Assembly (NCBI RefSeq): GCF_028583425.1
Contig: NC_072794.1
Span: forward strand, 32,253,232 to 32,317,231
Reading direction: 5' to 3'
Origin: Eublepharis macularius
Lineage: Eukaryota > Chordata > Lepidosauria > Squamata > Eublepharidae
Length of the DNA stretch: 64,000 nucleotides
A program made the position numbers and the translations under genes. Position 1 is the stretch's first letter. Each line of letters opens with the position of its first letter. The notes under the pieces are model-generated. The model ran no database searches. It was not told the origin of the DNA and saw nothing but the letters and a program-made list of their open reading frames with translations. Positions 55,991 through 64,000 of this stretch are shown here, piece after piece.

Positions 55991-56534
55991 ATAAGGAGGG
56001 ACAGAAATGTAACATAATGTCCTCTGCCAGAGAAAACCATCCCCATTTGAGACTGTTGCATCCTAATATGAGTGCAAAGAAGGGAATTCAGGAGCTGCTG
56101 TGGTCCTAGCCATAATGATAGTTTCCCGTGTGGTTTCGCATGTACCATCCAAGATGTTTTGTCTAGTCTCTTTTCTAACCCCAGAGCTGATTTCTGCAGA
56201 ACATCAACAGCAAAAGAACGAGTGGGAGACATTCCCCTCCGCCCCCATTGAGAACCCCAGAACACCAAGATTTGGCTAAAACTCTAAGAAGGTGAGAAAG
56301 GATCCAAGCATTCATTTGTGTATTGGGGGGGGGGATGATATGGAAAGGGCTGGATGTTGTTTTGCTCACCCCACCACTGTCCCATTAAAAGAGAATCTGT
56401 TAAGCCTTTTTTTAAAAATTCAGCTGTAATTAGAACTATTCAATGACTGTATATTTTCTATTTCTGAATCTATGAATAAAAGGCATGAATGATACAATGT
56501 GCAAATGTAAACAGAAGCACATGCCTCTGCATTT
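55991..56534. other. intergenic sequence, nothing recognised
   Basis: No gene; poly-G near 56325-56334. Confidence 0.45.
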
Positions 56535-56740
56535 TCATTTATTTATGTTATTGATAGTCTGCCTTTTTCATTGAGACTCAAGGCAGATTACACAGTGTGA
56601 GCTGGTAGAATCAGTTTCAAGGACATTTCAATAAACAATGGAATAAGGTGTATAAATAAAAATTTGCAAAGATTGAAAATCAGCAGAAATCCAATACAGA
56701 GGTGAAGAAATGCTGGAACAGACCATAAGCAATTCTAAGC
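56535..56740 (-). mobile_element. L2-like LINE 3' tail
   Basis: TCATTGAGACTCAAGGCAGA, TTACACAGTGTGAGCTGGTA and AAGGACATTTCAATAAACAA are the inverted tail, partner of the copies at 18365 (plus) and 53283 (minus). Confidence 0.65.
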
Positions 56741-57073
56741 CTAACATATTAAACGTAGAAACTACACAGTAGAACCAATTATACTTCAAGCAACAGCACA
56801 TAATAGTAAAGTCTGGAGTCCCTTTCTCTTCACTGATGCATCTCCTTGAGACCACTTCCTTACAGTACAGCCTTTAGATTTATTTTTTTAATTCTTAAAC
56901 ATATAATGTTGCGTCTTGATTTCACAAAACAATAAAACGTGGATTTCAGCGAAAGTGGAATTTTAGAGCTTCTCGGTGAAAGTGGAACCTTAGAGCTTGT
57001 TCGTGTGTTTTTAACCGAGCCTGAAGTATTGAGACACAGACCGGAGCGAAGCCGCGATGCACGCGAAGAAGGC
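56741..57073 (+). promoter_or_regulatory. TSEN15 upstream / 5' leader region
   Basis: From about 56940 the sequence becomes richer in CpG towards the start codon. Two near-identical units (GAAAGTGGAATTTTAGAGCT at 56951 and GAAAGTGGAACCTTAGAGCT at 56978, 27 bp apart) form a short tandem duplication. The reading frame of exon 1 is open upstream to an ATG at 56939, but homology and the start context favour 57074. Promoter elements cannot be assigned with confidence. Confidence 0.5.
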
Positions 57074-57226
57074 ATGGACGAAGCACCGGGGAGCAGTTCA
57101 GAGCTCGGAGCTGCCAAGGGCAGCGGGTTGTTAGTCGGGAGCTCCGGTGGGTCTGATCGGGAGCAGGAAGCCCCGAAGACTGGGAGATGGGAGCTCCGAA
57201 AGGACTGGCTGGCTGCCCATCCTACG
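57074..57226 (+). CDS. TSEN15: TSEN15 coding exon 1 (tRNA-splicing endonuclease subunit)
   Basis: It encodes 51 codons: MDEAPGSSSELGAAKGSG, a Gly/Ser-rich stretch typical of the disordered TSEN15 N-terminus, then TGRWELRKDWLAAHPT. The DWLAAHPT end aligns with DAWMGTHPK in human TSEN15, whose first-exon-equivalent is about 45 residues. The start ATG has GGCATGG context. The donor is ACG|GTTGGT, weaker than consensus but in phase 0. Joining it to exon 2 gives HPT-LTRMTSLDV, equal in length to human HPK-YLEMMELDI. TSEN15 is a structural subunit (partner of TSEN34) of the nuclear endonuclease that cuts introns from pre-tRNA. It is divergent from COLGALT2, as in human. The exon is weakly conserved alone; the exon 2 match carries the assignment. 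Confidence 0.8.
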
Positions 57227-57265
57227 GTTGGTGATGGGAGGCTTGGCGGGGAACAAATCCCCACG

Positions 57266-57465
57266 CTTGGGGTTGCCAGTTCAGGACTGGGAAATTCCTG
57301 GAGATTTGGGAGGGTGGGCGTGGAGACTGAGGAGGATAGAGTTGGTGGAAGGGCGAGGGGGGGGACTTTAGCAATGCCACCACCCTGCAATAGAGTCTAT
57401 CCTCCAAAGCAGACGTTTTCTCCAGGGGAGCTGAACTCTGTAGCCTGGAGATCAGCTGCAATTCA
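57266..57465 (+). mobile_element. hAT MITE remnant just inside TSEN15 intron 1
   Basis: GGGGTTGCCAGTTCAGGACT, AATTCCTGGAGATTTGGGAG, TTTTCTCCAGGGGAGCTGAA and AGCCTGGAGATCAGCTGCAA follow the family order; the right terminus is missing. It starts about 40 bp after the exon 1 donor. Confidence 0.8.
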
Positions 57466-57744
57466 GTCTCATGGCTTTCTGCATACTGGTATTCAGGAGG
57501 GCTTTTCTTACACCCGCAATAGGGTTGTACTGCTGTGGGGAAGTGGTTCAGGGTGTTGCTTCGATGGAGGGACAGAGACTGTGGACTGTACAGCTGAGCA
57601 CTGGCGGTTACTGTCATGTCAAATGGCTTATGTTTTGTTTCAACGTTGCTTCAGCTCTATATCAGAATTTTGCTTGTTTTCCGATTTCTCCAATCCATAC
57701 CGTATTGTCTTGTTTATTGAATGTCCCAGCTATTGATTGCATTG

Positions 57745-57805
57745 ATTTACATTGTGTAGTCCCCTTGAGTCTCAGTGCAAAAGTCAGACTATACATAAAT
57801 AAATC
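57745..57805 (+). mobile_element. LINE 3' tail (L2-like)
   Basis: CATTGTGTAGTCCCCTTGAG, TCTCAGTGCAAAAGTCAGAC and TACATAAATAAAT correspond to the tail at 18365. Confidence 0.6.
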
Positions 57806-58015
57806 TGGGTGAGGGCAAAGGAACCACATGGTTGATGTGGCATTTGTAACCGCTTTCTCTTTGTTGATCTTAACTGTTATCACTATCCTAGGTCTATGCA
57901 AAAATTAACAAGAAAAACAGCCCTGCACATAAACTTGGAAGAAAAGGGGAGCAGGGGCTAGAAAGTCTAATGCATCCAGAAAACCGTGAAGGAAAAGTAC
58001 GACTAGAAAGATGAG

Positions 58016-58263
58016 GGTGTTTTTGGTGTAGTGTTTAAGAGCGGCAGAACTCTAATCTGGAGAACCAGGTCTGAATCCCCACTCCTACACTTGAAGCCAG
58101 CTGAGTGACAGCTCTCCAGAGCACTCTCAGCCCCACCCACCTCACAGGATGATTGTTGTGGGGATAATAATAACATACTTTGTAAATCACTCTGAGTGGG
58201 TGTTAAGTTGTCCAGAACGGTGGTTTATAAACTGAATGTTTGTGGTGGTGGTGGTGGTGGTGG

Positions 58264-58297
<34 letters not shown>

Positions 58298-58310
58298 GAA
58301 GAAGAAATAG
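58016..58310 (+). mobile_element. MIR/CORE-like tRNA SINE with trinucleotide microsatellite tail
   Basis: The head is GGTGTAGTGTTTAAGAGCGG (A box) and AACCAGGTCTGAATCCCCAC (B box). The core is CCCCACCCACCTCACAGGAT; the 3' part is TTGTAAATCACTCTGAGTGG, GTGTTAAGTTGTCC. The tail at about 58240-58310 has become a (GTG)n-(ATG)n-(AAG)n microsatellite, instead of the usual (TTG)n. Confidence 0.82.
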
Positions 58311-61300
58311 TGCCTTAAATACAAGAAGAAACCATGTTTGGATTGATGGTGGAAGAGTGTTGTAGGTATATAGTGGAAGCCAAGAAATAAAGTTCAGAAA
58401 AATTCAGTGATTTTCAGTGTTACTAAATAAAGGGACTGACACCCTTATCCCTCAGCTATGGAGTGTTTGGATTCTCTTTGATTGACAATGTGTGCTCCTC
58501 TGCAGAGTTATTCTAGTCTAAATCCATTGATGTCAATAGGCTTAGACTGGAATGATTTTGCATAGGATTACACTGAATATGTTTTGGGAGCATACAGAGT
58601 AATTATATGTTTAGGTAATGAAATCTTTGTAGCAGTCTCATTAAGGGCATTTTGCCGAATGGCCTAGGTACAAATAGAAAGCTCAAAGGGGCACAGAATT
58701 TTAAACTGCTTAAAAAAATTCAGGCCCATGAAACTAGATTGATGGAGACGGCCTTTAATACTTCATGGATAAAAGCATTGCTTTCATTTGAATCTTCAAA
58801 GCAGCCATCTAGTCCTCTCAATTACTTTTTAAAGGATAGGCCTAATTCACACATGCATTATGTCCATTATTTCAGACTATGGCTTTATGAACTGGATGCA
58901 ATCAAAAAGCACTTTCTCTGAGACAATGCAAGGAGATATGAAAATGCACGATGGTGATAATGGTGAAGACACTTATACAACAATAAACAAGAGTAACTAA
59001 GAAGAAAAAGTAAAAACAATTTAACAATTCCAAAGCACATGCATCGAAAAGTAGATATTTCAGAAAAAAACGCTTAAATCAGGTTATGTTTTAAAACAGT
59101 GTAACAATTAAACCCATTTAAATTCAATTTAAGCTGCCAAAAATCAAGAAAGTCTTTCCAAGTTATCATAAATGATGGCTTTAGCTACCTTATGCCTTTC
59201 AGATGGATAATTTCACGAAATCTCAAAAATTTGCCAGATTTTGTTAATCCATTTTTAATGTTGCATTTGGTGCAAATTTCCAATTCTGGGCGATTAACAT
59301 TTGGATTTAAAGCCATGCTGACGTGTTCTCTTTTTAAACATAACCTGAAATGAGACCTACAAAAATAAATTTAGGACTACCTGGATGTTGGAGATTTAAC
59401 ACAGAAATGAAAAGTTCTGCTATGTCTGGTATGAACTGTTTATACGTGTAGGTCATCCCTTGATGTTGCAAAGTTCGACTGATTAATATGCTTGTCCAAA
59501 TTAGACGAATGGTCTCAATCTCATAATTAAGCTCTGTCAAACCGAAATTGGATGCTATACATTAAAACAAGTTCATTTAATTTTCATGTATATATTACTC
59601 TTTTGTATTTGTTCATCTGGTTATACCTGCTGCTGAGGAATCTCTGTGGTTTGAAAACTCAAAATTGACAAACTGTCTCCCAAATCTCTTTTCTTATATG
59701 CCAAAAAGTTCTACTTTCTCTTACCCACACACAAACTTTCAGACAAAGCTAAGCTGTTTATCTGCGGTAGTTTTCCAGCCTTAAAACTCGGGGGCATCCT
59801 CAACTTCTCTCCTGTCCTGGAGTGAACTGTGTCTTAGACTACCTACGAACAATAAAGCTGAGTGTTTTCAATAACACTGGGAGTTTGTTTAGTGGCAATA
59901 AAACAGAATCAGTAAAACTAATAAATATTATAGGGGAAGGGAGACACAGATGCATATGCGCTAACAAACCCAACAAACTTTTCCTGGCATCTGAATAACA
60001 GCAAAGATGAGCTCTTTGCAGATGTTCAGTTTTGGTGCACCAACCGTGCATGGAACACTGGGTTTTTCTAGTGTTTGTACCAAACACTGGAATTTGTGTG
60101 TACCAAAGTTGGAAATTCATGGAAAAAATACATGTTGCCTTATTGTCACAAAATAGCAACTACGTATATCAGGAGGATTGCAGGTGGTGTGCCCTTGTGT
60201 ACCAGAATTGAATATCTGTTGGGCCACGGTGCCAAACACATATCCTTGAAGACAGAATTTCAGTCAGGATGCAGTCATAGAAAAGGCCTTGTCTTGGTTG
60301 CTAGACACCACCCTGTAGGATTTTCCCCTCTGTCACGACAGCCATCTTAACTTCTGAAGGCAAGGGAACCTAGAGAAGGCCTCTGGTGATTTTGACTAAT
60401 AAGCATATTCATAAGGGAAAAGATGAACCTTAAGATACCCTTGTCCCAGCTTTAAAGGATCACATCAGAACCAGAGCCTAGAAACAAACTGAAAACCAGT
60501 GAAGATTTTTGATCACCAGCAAAATACTCTTGACTATTCCAAACAGTGGCCCTGGTCAGTCATAACACAAAACCATGGTTTATTTTTATTGTGGTTAGTT
60601 TGTAAAACCAGAGTTAAGGTTGCAGACGACCACTTAAATCCTGGTTTGCATCAACAAATGTTGGTTTCGTCATGTGTTCTCTGTACCCTGTGAGGGTACA
60701 GGAAGCTGGGATTAAGACAGGATGGCTACATTCGCACACCACACGAAACTATAGTTAAGACTGTGTGGTTAATAAATCAACTTTGAACCATAGTTTCTGT
60801 TCCTGATTTGATAGATCCTAATTAATCATGGTCAGCAGAGCAGTCTGTATTCAGACAACCACACTGGGCCTAACTGTTAAATTGCAAGGCCTGTGTCGTA
60901 ACAGAAGTTAGATGAATAATTAATACTAAGATAACAAGAACAAAATAAACAAAACCCACAATGAATAATTGAACCATGGTTTTCTGTGATGAACAGAGCC
61001 ATTCTCTTAAATGCATGATGAGATTAATCTTTCAAAATTCTACTGATTGGATATGAAAGCAATATCCTAGATTAGGGCACAAGTGTCCTATAAAGCCTTG
61101 GAAAGGTGTTCAACATAAAAATCTGCTCAATTTGCCGTCACTTTGAATGGACTAATGTCTTATCGGAGTAGACATGCGTAAGCTTTTTAAATTTTGCAGA
61201 ACTCTCTACAATAGTTCTTTGTCTGAGTAAGGGCAGTGCTCACATATCTTTGTCAGGGTCTGGCACTCGCTCCATAAACTGATGTGATTTTTAATGTAAT

Positions 61301-61439
61301 AACCCTCTTAGGATTTTAGCCATGTTGAAATAGAGATTCTTTTGCCAGTTATGTAATACAAAAGTCCGGAGTCTAAAAAAATATTGGCTTGTTCAAGCCT
61401 CTAAAATACTAACTTTTGGACTCAATATACAGAAGGTAG

Positions 61440-61652
61440 TACTGATGGTGAGTGCCCTCAAGTCATAGTTGACGTATGGCAACTCCTGGTGGGGTTTTCT
61501 TGACAAGAGACTAACAAAGGTGGTTTGCCATTGCCTGTCTCTGCAGTCCTGGTCTTCGTTGCAGGTCTCCCATCCAATTACTAAGCAAGGCCAGCCCTGC
61601 TTAGCTTCTGAGATCTGATGAGATTGGGCTCACCTGGGCTATCCAGGTCAGG
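61440..61652 (-). mobile_element. 5S-rRNA-derived SINE
   Basis: On the minus strand: GCCCAATCTCATCAGATCTC, AGAAGCTAAGCAGGGCTGGC, GGATGGGAGACC, then the body ending ACTATGACTTGAGGGCACTC. Nearly full length. Confidence 0.8.
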
Positions 61653-62570
61653 GTGTAAAGAAGGTATCAGATTCTATAAAGTGGCTGACACATTTTACTG
61701 TGCCAGGCATAAGCAAGACTCAATACTCATATTTTGCAGTGTTGCCATTCGACATTTCTTCCACACTAGCTGTATGCTTCAGACTCTGCAGAGGTTAATC
61801 TAGGCCCTCATGGGACACTCAGCCTAGTGATTGATCTAGGGCAGTGTGTGCTGCAGCTTAGGAGCCCCTTCAAGCACAGAAGGGATGGGTGTGTGTGTGG
61901 ACGATATCAATCCCTGCTATTAGCAAGCTATATGGAGCTTCTGAGTTGGCTAGGCTTGGCATAATTATCGGAATCCTATTCAGCCGAGTAGCATTGTTTG
62001 CCTCTTGCACTTGAGACTGATTTCTGCTCAAGCCATAACTCCTGCTCCATGTCTTGTCCGGTTCTAGCATAGACTTCAGTGCCTTGGCTGGAAAACATCC
62101 ATTCCAGGTCAGGATTTGGCTATGGCTTTCCAAACCCCAGTCCTCTGTCTGGTGCTCTCCAAAAGACAGAAATAAAACTGTTCTTTTCTTAAAAGCCTTA
62201 CAACAAAACTTAAACTTAGCTATGAGCAGTGAATTCTGTCTAATGGGTCCCTCCTCTGACATACACACATGGACTCTCTAAAATACTTCTTTTGGAGGAC
62301 AATTTTACTGACTTTAAAAAAATAACAGCCTGTTTGTCTTTTAAAAACAGGTTTTATCAACAATAAATCTTTTAACAGGCCGTGTATTTTGTTTCACTTT
62401 TTAAAAAAATAATTGTGCTTTGCTTGGGTTTCTGCCAGAACTCCCTGGCATCCGTGGGGAAACACTTCCAAACGCTGTGGATAAGGTTCAACTTGCGTTT
62501 TATTGCATGCAATGTGATTTCTCCCACGCTTCCTCCATTCGATCCATCGCTTGATTTTTGTGTGTTCCAG

Positions 62571-62652
62571 CTCACAAGGATGACATCACTGGATGTTGCT
62601 GACAGCAGCCGTGTGTATGCCGCTTTCCTAGTATACTTGGACCTCTTAGAAG
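62571..62652 (+). CDS. TSEN15: TSEN15 coding exon 2
   Basis: It encodes 27 codons plus one base: LTRMTSLDVADSSRVY, then AAFLVYLDLLE. The human protein reads MMELDIGDATQVY and VAFLVYLDLME here, a near-identical match and the start of the folded endonuclease-fold domain. The acceptor is TTGTGTGTTCCAG with a preceding pyrimidine tract, and the donor is GAAG|GTAAGT. It enters in phase 0, in agreement with exon 1, and leaves in phase 1. A second AG at CACAAG, 8 bases into the exon, is an alternative acceptor, but it would break the length match with human. Later exons are outside the window. Confidence 0.93.
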
Positions 62653-63132
62653 GTAAGTTAATGAATGTCCTTTTCCAGGGTAGTCTGTGGAATAAAACAA
62701 ACCGCTAACACATTTGTTCCCGAATAAGAAAAGTGCCAAGAATGCCCTTTTCATGCTGTAAGGAAGTGCACATGAGTCTTGAGCTTCTGCCACAGTTGAG
62801 GGTTTGGGTCCTGTCCCCAGGTCTACTTAACATCTGCAAGATTAGATTTGGAGCATATACAACCTATTTAGTCCAACCTGTGTTAAATGGAGAGGGGCAG
62901 GCATGTTCTTTGCCATTTCAGCCAGATCTGTGTAGGATTCTTGTTGGAACTTAACAGCGATTGTCATTTGTCGAGAATCAGGGTGATGGCCTCATAAGAA
63001 GAACACATCATTTAGATAGCTGACATTGACCAGGGCCAGCCCACTCCTTGCTTCTTCTTTTTTCCGTTCAAAGCTTAGCATCTAACATGTCCATTTTTTT
63101 TTTCATACACATGAAATTTCTTATATGCATTA
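62653..63132 (+). other. TSEN15 intron 2, first part
   Basis: Intron sequence after a consensus GTAAGT donor. Nothing else is recognised. Confidence 0.7.
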
Positions 63133-63340
63133 GCACATGAAGCTGCCAAACTGAATCAGACTCTGGGTCCATCAAAATCTGTATTGTCCACTCAGACTGG
63201 CAACAGCTCTCCAGGGTCTTAGGTGGAGGTCTTTCACATCACCTATGGCCAGATGCTTTTTAACCAGAGTTGTCAGGGATTGAACCTGGGACCTTCTGCA
63301 TGCCAAACAGATGCTCTGCTACTGAGCCTCAGCCCCTCCC
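63133..63340 (-). mobile_element. tRNA SINE (GGTAGAGCA family), full length
   Basis: On the minus strand: GGAGGGGCTGAGGCTCAGTA, GCAGAGCATCTGTTTGGCAT, GCAGAAGGTCCCAGGTTCAA (A and B boxes), GGTGATGTGAAAGACC, CTGGAGAGCTGTTGCCAGTC, GTGGACAATACAG, ending TTTGGCAGCTTCATGTGC. It serves as the reference copy for the fragments at 12530, 17176, 22110 and 38700. Confidence 0.85.
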
Positions 63341-63464
63341 CAGATGCCAGTTATGCACACACAGCCATCCCAACATCCTCACCTGCGGTTGAGATGTATC
63401 GTAGGTTAATATATCGGACTAAGACTAGGTACAGTGTGGCTTGTATGGTGCCACATACATATGT

Positions 63465-63640
63465 AAGTGGCACCATGACACAACTGACTTACGGAGACCG
63501 CAACAAGGGCCTCTCGAGGCAAGTGAGAAGCAGAGGTGATTGACTGTTGCCTACTCCTGCAGAGTCTTCCTTGATGGTCCCCCATCCAGGTATAATCCCT
63601 GCTTAGCTTCTCTGATCGGATAAGATCGGGTGATACCATG
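63465..63640 (-). mobile_element. 5S-derived SINE, strongly diverged
   Basis: On the minus strand: CCCGATCTTATCCGATCAGA, GAAGCTAAGCAGGGATTATA, GGATGGGGGACCATCAAGGA retain the 5S-like head; the body is hard to align. Confidence 0.65.
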
Positions 63641-64000
63641 CTGCTTTCGCACCTGGCTTGTATGCCTTCTCCACCAGGAAACTTAAAGGGTGATCATATG
63701 CTGGCTATTGTCTCTTAACCTAACCTTCTTCAGAAGGTTGTTGTGAAGTTGGGAAGGGATAGTGCAGAGTGACACCTGAGCTTTTTGTAGGAAAGGAAAG
63801 TGTAGTGGCCAAGACAGACCCTGAAGGTATGTAACATTGTGGCCTTCAAATATGGGATTGTTTATTTTAAAAAGTTGTGTAGATGAAGATAGATTCTTCA
63901 TCTTAGATATTCTTAAATATTTATTCTTAAACAGAATAATCTTAAATAGATTCTTATTTTCATTCGTGCTCTTTTTGTCTGGTCTCTGATGCACCACCCA
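63641..64000 (+). other. TSEN15 intron 2 sequence
   Basis: A MIR-core-like phrase (TCTTAACCTAACCTTCTTCA, GAAGGTTGTTGTGAAG) lies at about 63713-63750. Nothing else is recognised. Confidence 0.5.

Larger units (their letters stand above)
57227..62570 (+). other. TSEN15 intron 1
   Basis: It is 5,344 bp with donor GTTGGT and acceptor TGTGTTCCAG. It holds a hAT remnant, a LINE tail, a MIR-like SINE with a trinucleotide microsatellite, and a 5S SINE, listed separately. The rest (58311-61439 and 61653-62570) shows no gene; 58500-58580 has a GTCAATAGGCTTAGACTGGA phrase typical of old dispersed LINE fragments. Confidence 0.75.

Noticed and set aside
56939..57073. Upstream in-frame ATG extending TSEN15 by 45 residues
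   Set aside because: The extra residues have no TSEN15 similarity and include the tandem GAAAGTGGAA duplication; the start at 57074 has better context and the expected N-terminal length.

Overview
This is vertebrate nuclear DNA, very probably from a lizard (squamate reptile). It has long introns, small exons with GT-AG signals, CpG-rich first exons and a dense load of retroelements and hAT-type miniature transposons. The squamate assignment rests on a BovB/RTE reverse-transcriptase fragment, a Sauria-type tRNA SINE with the BovB-like CCTTTACCT tail, 5S-rRNA-derived SINEs and CR1/L2-type LINE pieces. A gecko-like lineage is possible, but I cannot fix the species.

Two genes lie head to head. 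On the minus strand are the first four coding exons of COLGALT2 (procollagen galactosyltransferase 2): exon 1 at 52159-52433, exon 2 at 7607-7717, exon 3 at 5633-5750 and exon 4 at 3156-3290. Together they encode 213 residues in one frame (275+111+118+135 = 639 nt) and the gene continues off the left edge. Intron 1 is about 44.4 kb and makes up most of the window. On the plus strand are the first two coding exons of TSEN15 (tRNA-splicing endonuclease subunit): exon 1 at 57074-57226 and exon 2 at 62571-62652, continuing off the right edge. The two start codons are about 4.6 kb apart. The COLGALT2 start lies in a strong CpG island, and the TSEN15 start in a weaker CpG-rich patch. Human TSEN15 and COLGALT2 are also divergent neighbours, so this is conserved synteny. 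The two proteins have no shared pathway: one glycosylates procollagen in the ER and the other processes tRNA in the nucleus.

The rest is non-coding. I can place: a palindromic hAT MITE with a perfect 8-bp target-site duplication (TSD) at 14241; a large TAGGGTTGCCA-ended hAT family, four copies with perfect 8-bp TSDs; palindromic elements with 12-bp TSDs and hammerhead-ribozyme-like cores; foldback MITEs; a 593-bp insertion with 43-bp perfect inverted repeats nested in a hAT element; MIR-like, Sauria, 5S and other tRNA SINEs; and BovB, CR1 and L2-like LINE fragments. The most notable points are an apparent GC-AG intron after COLGALT2 exon 4, the hammerhead-like palindromes, and several nested insertions whose order can be read from the sequence. 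I found no bacterial-type system, CRISPR array or complete mobile-element gene.
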